Shown here one piece after another: positions 12,105 through 23,772 of a DNA stretch of 64,000 bases. Position numbers and translations under genes: made by a program. Each line of letters opens with the position of its first letter. The first letter of the stretch is position 1. The notes beneath the pieces were generated by a model that did not search any database, was not told the DNA's origin, and worked only from the letters and a program-made list of their open reading frames with translations. The stretch covers positions 224,572-288,571 of the forward strand of contig BDDC01000004.1 in NCBI GenBank assembly GCA_001662425.1, in the 5' to 3' direction. The DNA comes from Chlamydomonas sphaeroides (Eukaryota > Chlorophyta > Chlorophyceae > Chlamydomonadales > Chlamydomonadaceae).

Positions 12105-12725
12105 GCGGGCCAACGCGGCAGACACGGCAGGGCGGCTGGGGGCGAAGGAGGGCGGCCAAAGGGGGCAAGCCAACGCGGCGGACGCGGCGGGGTGGCTGGG
12201 GCGAAGGAGGGCGGCCGCAGGGGACGGGCCAAGGAAGCAGCCGCGGCGAGGCGGATGGGGGCGAAGGACGGCGGCTGCAGGGGACGGGGCCAACGCAGCG
12301 GACGCGGCGGGGCGGCTGGGGGCGACGGAGGGCGGCCGCAGGGGACTGGCCAACGCGGCAGACGCGGTGGGGCGGCTGGGGGCGAAGGAGGGCGGCCAAA
12401 GGGTGTGGGCCAACGCGGCGGACGCGGCGGGGCAGCTAGGGCGAAGGAGGGCGGCCGAAGGGGACGGGGCCAACGCGGCGGACGCGGCGGGGCGGCGGGG
12501 CGGCGGGGGGCGAAGGAGGGCGGCCGCAGGGGCCGGGGCCAACACGGCGGACACGGCGGGGCGGCTGGGGGCGAAGGAGGGCGGCCGCAGGGGGCGGGCC
12601 AACGCGGCGGACGCGGCGGGGTGGCTGGGGGCGAAGGAGGGCGGCCAAAGGGGACGGGCCAACGCGGCGGCCGCGGCGGGGCAGCTGAGGGCGAAGGAGG
12701 GTGGCCGCAGGGGATGGGCCGAGGC
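12105..12725. repeat. About 60-bp minisatellite, about 10 copies
   Basis: Head-to-tail copies begin near 12108, 12166, 12226, 12288, 12348, 12408, 12468, 12537, 12596 and 12656. The core is gccaacgcggcggacgcgg, then cggggcggctgggggcgaag, then gagggcggccgcaggggac. Copies differ by scattered substitutions, and one carries a 9-base duplication (gcggcgggg). The unit is close to a multiple of 3, so every frame stays open and gives the long Gly/Arg/Ala shadow proteins. There are no unique spacers, so this is not a CRISPR array. Confidence 0.92.
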
Positions 12726-13231
12726 AGTGCCCCATGTGAATACTCAGGTCGTCTTCGTCTTCACCCTTGACGACATTATTCCTTACAAGGCTATCTTTGA
12801 CATGTAGGCTGCGGGCTGTGGCTGTGTAAGGCTGCGAGCTGTGGCTGTGTAAGGCCAAAGCGTGTGCGCACAAGGGGTGCAACTGACTTGGAAACCGGAG
12901 GCAGGTGCTCGATGTCGCAGGGCACGAGCGGACAGGGTGCGAGTGTGCACTGGAGACTTACAAGCCGCGATCGTAAGGCGTGGGCAAGCCACCACGATGG
13001 CAAGCCACACACCCCGGGTAGCTTCCCCGGGTGACACGGCAGCGGGCAATGCTCTAGCCAGCCCTCTTCTGGCGGAAAAAGAGCCCTCGGCATGGCCAGC
13101 CCAGCCAGCCAGCTTTCGCCGCAGTGACAGCAGGCATATTATGTCATAACAATCAACAACGAATCATGTCACGTCATGCGTAACACCATGATTGCGTCGC
13201 AGCCTGGCGCAGCAGGATTGCATTACCAGCT

Positions 13232-13417
13232 GGCTCGATGTGCTCATCGGGTCGCTCCGGTTGCTCATTGCGGTTGGTGTGAGAGGGCTGTGCGTCTGCG
13301 CTGTGTGTATGTTGGCATGTAGGGGTGTCGCGGCCAACATACACTCAGCGCAGCCGCACAGCTCACTTACACAACCGCATTGAGCAACCGGAGCGACCCG
13401 ATGAGCACGTCGAGCGA
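13232..13417. repeat. Tight palindrome: 85-bp arms, 16-bp centre
   Basis: Arm 13232-13316 (gctcgatgtgctcatcgggt ... atgttggc) is the reverse complement of 13333-13417, with a few mismatches. Only 16 bases (atgtaggggtgtcgcg) separate them. In single strand it would form a long hairpin. It shares its right arm with the larger inverted repeat 13333-14018. Confidence 0.85.
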
Positions 13418-14018
13418 CGACGTGCGTCATCAAGCACGCGGCCCCTCCTCTGGTGGTGGCAGCGCAAATGCATCAATGTCGAGCGCGCAGGTGAGACGCA
13501 CGGTGCGCTCGCATGTCCTTCACACAATCCGAGGCCTAGCTCCGCGCCGATTGAGCGGTTATCGGCGTGGCAGGGGGCCCCGAACCGCATTCTCCTCGGC
13601 AGCTCCCAGGCTCCTGGCAGCCAGTGCCGCGGCAATCTCGGTCCGGATGATGGCCTTGATAGAGGCAATTATCCGCGTCTCAGCCTCCGAAATTTCGGCC
13701 TTTAGTTCTCTCGTCGTCACATACTCGGCCTGAGGTTGGGCGTAGGAAAAAGGAGAACGTGGTTGAGGTGCCCCTGCCACGACGATAACCGCTCAATCGG
13801 CGCGGAGCTAGGCCTCGCATTGTGTGAAGGACACGCGAGCGCACCGTGCGTCTCACCTTCGCGCTCGACATTGATGCATCGGCGCTGCCACCATCAGAGG
13901 AGGGGCCGCGTGCGTGCTTGGTGCTGCACATCGTCGCTCGACGTGCTGATCGGGTCGCTCCGGTTGCTCATTGCGGTTGTGTAAGTGAGCTGTGCGGCTG
14001 CGCTGAGTGTATGTTGGC
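13333..14018. repeat. Foldback inverted repeat, 245-bp arms, 192-bp centre
   Basis: Bases 13333-13577 are repeated in reverse orientation at 13770-14018 with about 90% identity by eye. Together with the shorter copy at 13232-13316 there are three copies of one element, two of them facing the other way. The centre carries a minus-strand frame (13559-13780) with an amphipathic helix (TTRELKAEISEAETRIIASI). No terminal repeats, target-site duplication or transposase was identified. A foldback or MITE-like non-autonomous element is the likeliest reading. Confidence 0.85.
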
Positions 14019-15167
14019 GTGTTGGGGTGCCGCGGACTCATATCAGTCATATGCACGATGGGCGCTCCCACATCATGACGCACTTTCAGGCCAGTCCCTC
14101 TGCACATGTACCTTCGTCTGTCGGACGCCTAATGTGGCTTCGAGAGGCTTGGACTGCGACCAAGTCTCGCAAGGATGCCTGCCCACAACCGCGAGAACTC
14201 GCGTCCTGCTTTCTAACCTGCTCGGCCAGCAATGTCTGGACCCTAGGACAGCTCGCGGACTGGCCCGCACGTCCCCATGTCCACTACTCGCGCATCGCCC
14301 CGCGGGCCCACGCGCACCCCCGACATGCACGTTCACTCCGACGCCCCAACTATCATGCATCCTTCACGGGCACATGAACTCACAGCATACAGGGGGCTGG
14401 ATGATGGGTCAGGTTCGCAGTAGGTTGGGACACGCTGATACCACTCGGCCCCAGACCGTGGTCCAGAATTGGGCATTCTCTCGAACCCCAAAACCTGCTC
14501 CTGAGAAAATCATACAAGAATGCCACCGCGACCCATACTTTCGTCTGGAGCAGATTTTGAGGTTTGCCGTACGGGGGGTCTTATTGAACGGATCAGGTGA
14601 GAACCGACCCCCAGCACCGTGCTGGATCAGTCCACAACCTCCATAACGTGCGAGGAGTGCGTTGGAGCCCTCTGGAGAGCGTTCCTAGCTCGCTATGGGC
14701 GAGAACAGGTGAGGCACTGCACAAGGGAGGGCAGGGGGGCAGGGGGCGTGTCGCCGACCGACAAGCCCCAGACAGACGGCGCTGCCCCAGAACCTTCCTA
14801 GCGGTTATGTGTGCCACATGGATGCACTCGGGGTGGTTGGCATGTCTCTTGCGCGTGCCCCAGGTGGCCGCGATTTTGCGCATGCCGACCACCGATTCCT
14901 TGCAGCGTGCTTTTAAGGCTAACCTCATCGCTTAGGCTGTCCATATATGCATAGTAGAAGTCATTGAGGTGCTTACGGTGCACTCTCCGTGTATCTGTGG
15001 CGACATGCGCGAGCACTGGTGGCACTCGCCTCCGCCCCCTCGTGTCCCGGGGGCTGCAGCTCTTTGGCTTGGACCCCGGGACGACGACGCGTGCCCGCCT
15101 CGCGCCCTCCCTGCGTGCCGTTCCCCGCGTCTTCACCTCTGTACCCATGGCATCCTCCCTCTGCCAG
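14019..15167. other. No supported gene
   Basis: Short frames only. The kinase remnant that starts at 15168 should have its N-lobe upstream here, yet no glycine-rich loop, VAIK-type lysine or HRD motif could be found in any frame. Confidence 0.4.
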
Positions 15168-16740
15168 GCGACCAACGTGATGCTCAAGGGCGCCGGCGAC
15201 GGGGGCCGCGGTGTGGTCGCCGGGCCGTTGGGCGGGCGGGCCCCGCTGCTCCCCCGCCCCGCTGCTCGCTTGCCCAGCCCCCCCCCCATCCGCCCAAATC
15301 TCCGCTCCGCGGGAGTCGCTCGTCTTCAGCGGCGGTGTTCGTACAATTGCGCTGTGGTCTGCTGTACACACGGCAAAATTTTATCTTGCCAATGTTCCCC
15401 TCCGCCACACAGGAGGTGATGCTGCAGGGCCACATCAGCAGGGCCGCTGACGTGTACGCCTTCGGCATCACCATATGGGAATCTTCAACAGCGGCCACCC
15501 GTACAGGGGTAAGGAGACGGCGGCTGCTGGACGGGACACGCGGCGGCGGGCGGTGGTTGGGGTTGATGGACCGGCGGCACGTGGCTCGTGGCAGGCAGCG
15601 GCTGCTGGCGGGCGAGGCAGAAGACAAACATGGCCGCCTGCCCTGCCGACATCCTGCAACAAGGCATCGCCCCGCCCGCGCCTCCATTCCCCGTACCTCC
15701 AGGCACGTCCGGGGCGCTGCTGGGTCACCAGACCAGCAAGGAAGGCCGCCGGCCCGTGTTTCCCCTGGGCACCCCCTGGGCCTTTCGGGAGACAGCGGAG
15801 AGGTGCTGGCACGCTGACGCGGCGCAGAGGTGCGCGGCGAAGGGCCGGGGATGGGCTGGCATGGCGTCCGGTAGGGCAGGGCATCGGGGTGTACGCGCGA
15901 GCCAGCGTGTTTCAGGTGGGCAGACTCGTCATGCTGCCTCCTCTTCCCCAGCTCCCCCGACATGCAGCGAAACACAGCTTGCGTCCGTGCCTCCCCTTTC
16001 CTCACCTTGCCGCTCCTTCCCTTCAGGCCGGCGTTCCAGGAGATCCTGGACACGCTGCTCCGCCTTCGCGCAGAGGAGCCCGGCCCCACCAAGCCCCTGC
16101 AGCCCTTCGTGCCGCTGGCCAAGCAGATAGCCGTGGCCAGCACGGGCCCGGGATCCAACGGCGCGATCGCCAACGGGACAGGCGGTGCCAACGGGACCGG
16201 CGGGCCGCAGGCGGCGGCGCGGCGGCGCCGGGCGGCAGCGGCGTTAGTGGCAGCGGACTGTTCGGCTCACTGAACGCCAGCGGCACGGGCGGCATCCTGA
16301 CCCTGCCCAAGCTGGGCGGGGGCCAAGCGGTGAGAGCGGCGGCGCAGGGGACGGGCGCGTGAAGGCATCCAGGGCCCAAGGGCAAGGGGCCAGGCTTTGT
16401 GCGATCCCGGTTTGCCCTGGTAGAGCGGCCTCAGCATGCGTTCTTGCAAGCGTGCTCCGTGGTCTGCTATCCGCAAGGCAACACATCATCTTGCTGACGT
16501 TCCCCAGCCCCATGCCCGGCTTGTCCTCCCATAACCCTCGCGGCTTGCGCGGCCCGCCCACACCCTCCCTGACTCCCTTCCTCTCGCCTCCCATTCCCCT
16601 CCCGCCCCTCCCTCCTGAGGCCGTGCAGGTGGGCGGCCGCATGGTGTCCCTATCAGCAGCCATGCACGCAGCGGACATGCGCGCGGGCAGCTCCCTCGCG
16701 GGCATGGGCGTCGGAGCCGGGCTGCTGGAGACCATCCAGG
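15168..16740 (+). pseudogene. TKL-type protein kinase remnant lacking the activation segment
   Basis: Four pieces of a kinase C-lobe are in order. 15168-15210 reads ATNVMLKGAGDGGRG, the catalytic-loop end. About 15415-15510 reads EVMLQGHISRAADVYAFGIT then IWE, subdomains VIII-IX. About 15702-15831 reads TSKEGRRPVFPLGTP with ETAERCWHADAAQR, and 16027 onward reads PAFQEILDTLLRLRAEE. An exon with VGGRMVSLSAAMHAADMRAG (about 16630-16740) follows. The DFG...APE stretch between the first two pieces is absent. A one-base deletion after TGGGAA (15477-15482) breaks IWE from IFNSGHPYRG, and another frame change near 16213 is needed to reach GSGVSGSGLFGSLNASGTGG. The HRD exon and N-lobe are missing. This family is strongly expanded in Chlamydomonas. 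The copy here cannot make an active kinase unless the assembly is wrong. Confidence 0.65.
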
Positions 16741-16990
16741 TGCGCGGGGGCGCCCGGGGCGGCGGGGTAGGGCCTGAGGGCACTCACGAGCCGGCTCTGG
16801 GGGAGGCGCGTCTGGTGTGGGTCTGGGTCTGGCGAGTTTGTGACATGATGTTTGATAGTCTGATGCGAGACTGCATGCATTGCGACGGCTGTGGCTTGGC
16901 GAGGTGGGGACTGGCACGGCTCGCGCTGCGGCGCCGCAACAGTGCAGTCCCCTCCTGCAGCGCAGTCGGCGGGCGGGGGGCGTGTCGGGC

Positions 16991-17000
16991 NNNNNNNNNN
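16991..17000. other. Assembly gap (10 N)
   Basis: Ten N characters. The gap removes the 3' end of the minus-strand LRR pseudogene. Confidence 0.99.
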
Positions 17001-18873
17001 CCGCTGCTGTGCCCGCTGCTGCGGCCGCAGCACAGCGCCACCAGCGCGTCCTCCAGCGCCTGCCGGGAGCCGGCGGCTGCGCTCGGGCCGAGCGCGTGCT
17101 GGACACACAGCCTGATGATCTTGAGCGGGCTGGCCAGGGCGGCCAGGTGGGACAGGCCCGCGGGGTCGTACACGGCCGGGGCCTTGAGCTCCAGGACCTG
17201 GGGCCAGGCAGGGGGCGGGTTGGTTGAGACGGTCGCCCCAGGGGCGGCATAGTGCGCTTCCTACAGCAGTCACACGCAGTGGCGCAGCCTCGGCCTCCTG
17301 CTCAAGGCCACGACCCCACCTCGGGCCCCTGCAGCGCCGCTTCTGCTTGGCGCAGGTCGTCCGCCGCCAGCAGCACGCCGTGCAGCCTCAGGTGCATCAG
17401 GCCGACGCTGAAAGGGGATTGGGCGCGCAGAGCCGCCGGCACTCAGGACACTCAGGACACTCAGGGCATTGCCCCGACCCTGACCGCCCACCACATTCCC
17501 GTCGAAGCGCCACGCACCGCCGGCGCCAGCCAGCGCACCTGCCGAACGCCTCCAGCCAGGCGCCGTGGTGCTCCTCCCCAGCCGGCGGCTGCAGCAGCGC
17601 GCTGCCGAGGCTCGTGCAGAAGTGGGGCACCTTGAGCGCCACGCCGCCGTCGTAGCCCCGCACGCAGCCGCGCAGCAACCGCGCTGCGCCCGACAGCGCG
17701 CGCGCCGCCGTGGGCCGCAGCTTGCCGTCGGGCGTGGCGTGGCGGTCGGTCTGCAGCGCCAGGTTCATGCCGGCGGGGAGCGCCACCGTGCGCAGGCGCG
17801 GCCCGGGCACCAGCGCGGCCGGGTCCTCGGGTACTGCAACGTGGCCTCCAGCTCCAGCTCCTGCAGCGAGCCCGGTCAGCGCCCATGACGGCAGCGTGCC
17901 GCTGAGCGGCCGTCGACGGTACCGAGCAGCCTCTGCGCCGGGCGACGTGATTCGCACGGCTTGCAGCAGCGTCAGGCATGTCAGCTGCGCCAGGCCGTCG
18001 GCGTGCAGCATGCAGCGCTCCAGGTGCAGCTGCTGCAGGCCGTGTAGGCCGGCGAAGCTGCTCGCGGCGAGCCACTGCGCCCGGCCAGCGCACTGCAGGT
18101 GTAAGCTGGTGAGGCCCCTTGCCGCCTGCAGCAGCCGCAGAACGGCGCGCTCGCTCGACAGGCGCGCCCGTGGGCGCGCCTGCAGCGACCGCAGGCGGCC
18201 CAGCGTCGACGCGGTGCTGCGACTTCAGAGGCTCCGCGCACGCACGCACACGGGCACGTGCGGCGCGTGCAGCTCCTCCAGGGGCCTCGGCGCGATGGCG
18301 AGGAGCTCGGCCAGGTCGGCGTGGCTGGGAATGTCGCAGCGCGTGTCTAGCGTGAGGCTGCGCAGGCCCGTCATGTGGGTCAGCAGCGGCCGCAGCACTG
18401 CCGGTGGCTCGTACCGCACGGCCAGCGTCCGCAGCCGCTTAAAGCTGACGAGCCGACGCCGCGCCCCTGGCTCGGGCTTGGACTCGTCACCCTCCAGCTC
18501 CAGCTCCTCCAGCCAGGGTCGCCCAGCAGGGGTCAGCGCCTCGAGCAGGCCGGACGCGCGTGTGGCGGTCCCCACGTGCGGCTCCGAGTCGCGGCGCGGC
18601 CGCCAGGGCGGGCTGGCCTGCGTGTTGATGTACGGCGCGCGTACACAACGCAGCTGCCGGAGACCCCACCGCCAGGCCTGGGGGGGGCGAGAAGTCTTCC
18701 GGGGGGAAGTTGGCGTCGTCGTACAACGCCAGCGAAGTTAGGACCGGCAGCGCCGCTTTGATGGCGCGGGCGAGACTGGGCGTGAGCAGAGTTCCGGGCA
18801 GCTCCAGGGTGGTCGTGGGCATGGGGCTGTGGGCGGGGTTGGTGGCGATGAGCGCAGCACGTCGAGGCTGCAT
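17001..18873 (-). pseudogene. Decayed F-box/LRR-type paralogue
   Basis: This is a minus-strand copy of the plus-strand gene at 40146-43596. Shared blocks are LALYDDANFPPEDFSPPPGL near 18700, RLRTLAVRYEPPAVLRPLLT followed by HMTGLRSLTLD near 18360-18450 (almost identical), PEDPAALVPGPRLRTVALPA, LLQPPAGEEHHGAWLEAFGR, and VYDPAGLSHLAALASPLKII. Three intron positions are conserved, so the copying was at DNA level, not by retroposition. Frameshifts are visible at about 18690 (GLAV|GLRQLR), about 18230 (frame stops after HVPVCVRARSL), and at 17820-17880, where SLQELELEATLQYP is out of frame and one C is missing from the TACCCC found in the intact copy. The 5' F-box exon was not found, and the 3' end runs into the 10-N gap. 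Confidence 0.7.
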
Positions 18874-20001
18874 GGGGGAAGGGTGCCAGGACCGAGGAGG
18901 GCTGGAGCTGAGCTATGCACACTTGTTGACGTGGCTTGCTGTTCGCCACGGTGTGAGTTGTGCCTGCGATACGTCATGTCATGATCAACACCCGCTGCTT
19001 ACATAGCGTTCTGCCACAGCGGGATGTCGTCCTTGCAGATTCTTGTGCTCGTTGCCACAGCCCATGAGCATCCCCTAGGGCCGGCAGCCATGGAAGACCG
19101 TGCGAATCATGGAATCCCGGTATGCGTTGGCAGTAGCGGCGGAGGCCACCGGGGTGCTTTGTCGTCGGACGCCGACTTGGTCAACTGCGCTGCGGACAGT
19201 CTGGCTGGTGGCCCGGAGCTCGCGGATATCATGATTATCTTGACGACGTGTGATCAATAGCAACAATATTGTCGAGGCCAGAACCTGACGAATGCTTTCT
19301 GGCGTTGCGACAGCTCGCGAATGTTTGCCAGTTCCGCTCTTCTCGTCTATCAAGGACTTGTGTAAAACAAGATGCAGTTGTTCTTAGAGCCTGTGGACTG
19401 CCCAGGACTCCAGGTAGCACACCGCACACGGCACAACGTGTCCACCGTTTCGTGCCGTACCGCGCGCCTCCCCCGCAGTCTGCAACCGCCATCTTGTTAG
19501 AGTCACCAGTTATTCAAGCAGCATGGGGAGGATTGAGGAAAACAGAGCATCACGGCAGTCGAATCAGGTTGGGGACAATCCCCAAGCAACAGGAGGCCTT
19601 AATCGGTACTCACCGGTAAGAGGTACATGAGCTTTAAGCTGACACAACGGCTACTGGTTACGGTCGGGGTCAGCGCAACTGTAATCATTGTGAAGCTCGA
19701 GTAATCACCGAGTAACCACATAGCAACACTATATCTACAACGATGGTCATACAACACTAACGGCTGTCGCGAGTACTCGCAGTGACGACTTTGTCGACCA
19801 ACTCCAAAACAGTTACACAGGTGTTGGCAGCACGCGCTATGCTGTGCTCGCCCACTGCTAGGAGTCTTCGTGCACTGCCGACACAGGTGCGATCTCAAGG
19901 ATGAGCCGAGTTCCCACCAATACTGTCACGACGTATGGCCCTTCTGAAACCCGCGCCAGGCCGGACGCTTGCAGCGTGTCGCTCGCCGCGCTGTCGCCAC
20001 C
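18874..20001. other. No supported gene
   Basis: Less GC-rich sequence between the LRR pseudogene and the OYE gene. Frames of up to 116 codons show no domain. The last part should include the promoter and 5' UTR of the gene at 20002. Confidence 0.4.
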
Positions 20002-23000
20002 ATGGCTACCAGGTACATGCCGGAGAAATCTGGCAATACGCCCAAAGGGACACGAGGTTTACGCCCGTCCTGGCGCGTCCGTCCAGAGCTCGCGCGTCCC
20101 ACGAGGGACGGTGTCCCTTGTCGTGTGCACCTTGTGCTACGGCAACCATCAACTCGCTGTAACTCCTGGTCCCCAAAGCTCGTCCTGGCCAGCGCGTGTG
20201 GCTGTCGGACCTCCGAGCTCAGCCCCCCGACACATGTCTGCCTGCGCCCTGCTGCCCATTGCTGGCCCCCTCCCGTCAGCTCTCCTCTGATAACGCCGGT
20301 CAAGCTGGGCGACTACCAGCTTTTGCACCGTATTAGCATGTCAGCCATGACGCGCCTTCGCATGGCCGCCGGCACCGAGCTGCCTCGCGAGCTGAACGCC
20401 CTCTACTACGCCCAGCGCGCATCCAAGGTGGGTGCTCAGCGCACCTTCACCCCCGTGCGTCGATGCTCGCCAACCCCGCGTGTGCCCACGTCGGGCCCGC
20501 AGCTCGCAGCCTTGCAGTAGCCCGCCGTGCCGCACACCCGTGCGCCCGCTGCTCATCCCCAAACCCATACACACCAGTACACACCCGGCCGCCCTCCGCT
20601 CCCTGCAGGGCGGGCTGGCCGTGACCGAGTGCATGTACCCGTGCCTGGAAGGCCGTGGTTACGTTCGGGCGCCCGGCCTCACCACGGACGCGCAGGTGGG
20701 CTTGGCGCACCGGTACTTAGGTGGCGGCGGGCGCGTTTGCATGGCCGCGGCCTTGCAGCCGGACGCATGCGCAGGCTGACTCGGGCTCGCCAGCTGGCGC
20801 CGCCACTGGGGTCGCGGTCGAACCTGGCGGGGATCGATATCCCACCCCCTGGCAGCCACGACTGTCACGCCTTGATGGAGCGTCCGCATCCCTTCGACTC
20901 CCTCGTTCGCCGCCCCTCACTTTCGCCTCGCCGCTCACCCCCCCCAGGCCGAGGCCTGGCGCCCGGTGCTCAAGGCCGTCCACGACAAGGGCGGCCTCCT
21001 GTTCGCGCAGCTCTTCCACGCGGGTGGGTGCGTGCAAAAGAAAGCGAAAGTGCGCGAAGGCAGCACGGTATCCGGCGCTCACGCGACCAAGAAAACCGGC
21101 CCCTGCGTAGCGCCCCTGCCTGCTGCCTCGCTGGGGAGCAGCGGACCGCTCCGGTCTGGCGCGCCACGCAAGCTCCCTGCCCGGCCGCCTTGCTGCCCCC
21201 CGCTCCGAACCTTACCATGCCATGGCCCCCACTCACCACACCGGACCAGGCCGCGTGTCCCACTCGAGCCTGGTCGGCAACAAGCCCACCGTGTCGGCAA
21301 GCCCCGTGGGCATGCAGGGTAGGTACCAGCACCGGGGCCGGGCAGTACCGGTATGACTCGTATGGCCGGCCGATTCCCGCACCATCACCACCTCCGCGCC
21401 CTCTCACGCCAGGACCGACGCGTCACCATTGTATTGCATTGATGCTATAACTCTATAATTCTATTACTCACGGTGAACACGCCAGGACCTGGACCGCCAC
21501 GCCCTCTCCGTGAACTCCCCTGTCATCTCTTTCCATCACCACCCTCCTGCCCCGCCTCCACCCATCCCACCAGGCCAGCTGTACGTGGAGGGCGGCGTCA
21601 AGGCCGACTACGAGGTGCCCCGCGCCCTGGCCACCGAGGAGGTTGAGGCGCTGCCAAAGGTGTTTGCGGACGCGGCCGAGCGCGCGGTCAAGGTGAGCTG
21701 CGCCGCTCCTGCGCGTTTTACTGTAGGACCAGCGTGCAAATCTGGGTGAGGTACCTGAGATGCGCCTCGGTTGGGGAGCTGAGCCCCACTCCTCTCCTGA
21801 CCAGCATGGCGCGGGGCGGCCTGCCCAGCCTTGCGGCCACGGCCCCGCATAACGGCATGATATCTGCGGCCGTCCTGACCTGTAATGGCTGCCTCCCGCC
21901 TGCCTTGCCGCCCTCGCCTGCGCGCAGCTCGGCGGCTTCGATGGCGTGGAGATCCACGGCGCCAACGGGTGAGGCGCCCACGCGCGCGTACGGCAGCGAC
22001 TGACCGCCCTTGCACGCGGCGAGGCGGCCAACACAAGCCCCAGCTGGTCCAGCGCTGCGCCACCCCGTTGGGACAGCCGCCCTCTCCGGCCCTCTTTGCC
22101 TGCCTGCTGACCCCGCTCTTCCCTTCCTTCCCCTCCCTCCCTCCCCTCCGCTCCCAACAGCTACCTGCTGCAGTCCTTCCTGGCGCGCAAGACCAACACC
22201 CGCGACGACAAGTACGGCGGCTCCATCGCTAACCGCGCCCGGCTGCTGCTCGAGGTGCTGGATGCCGTGGCGGCGCGCATCGGGGCCGGGCGCACGAGCG
22301 TCAAGATCCAGCCGGGGGTGACCTTCTCCGACCTCATCGAGCCGGAGGCGGACGTGGCCGAGGTGGGTGGAGCCGGGGGCGGAACATCGACGCGCGGAAG
22401 CTGTCAGGGGCGCTGAAGGGGGCGTCGGGAGGGCACTCGCCCATCGGGGGGTTTGTGACTTGGGGTGTACGGGGCGACGGGTCCCAGGTGTTGGCGCGTT
22501 GGTGGCTGTGTCCCGGAAAGAGGCCGGCCCAGATGGAGATGTGGGCTGCGGCATAACGGCCATCGCGCACGCGTCTCTCACAATCCAGCCCTTACTGCCT
22601 CCCCTGCTCCTTCCCTTGCCACCGCCCGCTCAGACGCTCGACTACCTGGCGCCGGAGCTGGCCAAGCGGCATCTCGCCTACACCTGCTGCAGCAACGTAA
22701 ACGGCGATCCCTACTACAAGTGAGCTAGCTGCAGAGCTAGCTGTTCGCGCGCTAACATATCCGCGCTGCCCCACGCGGGCGCTCGCCCCATCGCTGCTCC
22801 TTGACGCGCCGTCCCTGCGCCCTCCGCCGCCCGCTGCCACCGGCTGGCCCCAGGTTTGCGCGACTGGAGGCGCCCAACGTCAGCTTCGACCCCTTCCGCC
22901 GCTTTCGGGCCGCGGGGTACACCGGCACGCTCATGATCAACGGAGGTCTGAGCGTGGAGGCGGGTGAGGCACGGCAGGGCACATGAGGCCGGGCCCCACA

Positions 23001-23772
23001 GCACCTGACCTGCGCGATTAAACGTGTCAAGCCGCCAGCATGCCAGCTCTGGGCCCGCGTGGCAGCAGAAATGTCGGTATCTGACTCCACGCTCAAGGGC
23101 TGCTTTGCAGAGAGCGCCGCACGCGGCTTGGGCATGTTTGTTGCGCGATGTTTGGACCCATGGGTCGCGCCCGAGACCACCTGCCCTGCCCCCGTCCCCA
23201 CGGCGCAGGCGAGGCCTACGTTGCGGACGGTACGGCGGACCTTGTGTCGTACGGCGCTCCCTTCATCTCCAACGCCAACCTGCCCGAGCTGGTGGCGGGC
23301 GGCGTCAAGACGGGCGGGCTCAACCCGGGCGGCTGGGACATGAAGTTCTGGTGAGTGCGGTAGTCACCAGGCCCCGGCATTACGTCGCGCCGACGCCCGG
23401 GGGTTAGTCACGTGCCGAACAGAGCAATCCAAACTGACGTGGCGCAGCTCGGATTGCGCCATTCAGCGCCAGGACAGCAACCGGCACCCTCAGGGTGCCA
23501 CCCTTGCTCTGCGTGTGACACCTGCGGTTCGTGGCCCGCGCCCCGCGCCTCAGCGCCTCGCCCCTCAGCCTGCAGTGCGCCTCTGCATCCCCGTCATGCG
23601 GCACCGTACACGGCATCCCGCATCGCCTGCGGCCCAATCCACCTAACTCGTCTGCTGCCGGCCTATCGCCTCGTACCCCTGCTTCGCTTGCAGGTACAGC
23701 AAGAACCCCGCGGAAGACGAGAAGGGCTACGTGGACTGGCCGCTGGCGACCCCCGAGCCGGCCAAGCTGTGA
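20002..23772 (+). CDS. Old Yellow Enzyme / 12-oxophytodienoate-reductase-like flavoprotein
   Basis: Eleven phase-consistent exons (20002-20427, 20609-20695, 20948-21023, 21250-21318, 21574-21692, 21928-21968, 22161-22362, 22634-22719, 22854-22963, 23209-23350, 23694-23772) give 478 residues. Members of this FMN family reduce alkene bonds of enones such as 12-oxophytodienoate using NAD(P)H. The TIM-barrel order is intact: TPVKLGDYQLLHRISMSAMT, LLFAQLFHAGRVSH, the substrate-binding signature GGFDGVEIHGANGYLLQSFL with the His and Asn pair, TNTRDDKYGGSIANRARLLL, VKIQPGV, MINGGLSVEAGEAY and ADLVSYGAPFISNANLPELV. The ATG lies in a strong algal context (gccaccATGG). The roughly 95 residues before the barrel lack family similarity and are probably a targeting extension or contain an unrecognised intron between 20080 and 20285. 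Its 3' end faces the minus-strand gene at 24451. The substrate cannot be read from sequence. Confidence 0.88.

Noticed and set aside
12105..12725. CRISPR array
   Set aside because: Units are contiguous with no unique spacers, and the DNA is eukaryotic nuclear sequence.
12025..12807. 260-codon plus-strand and 216-codon minus-strand frames
   Set aside because: Both are translations of the 60-bp minisatellite; composition is repeat-driven and all frames are open.
19599..19898. 99-codon minus-strand frame
   Set aside because: No domain, no splice partners, in a less GC-rich intergenic stretch.
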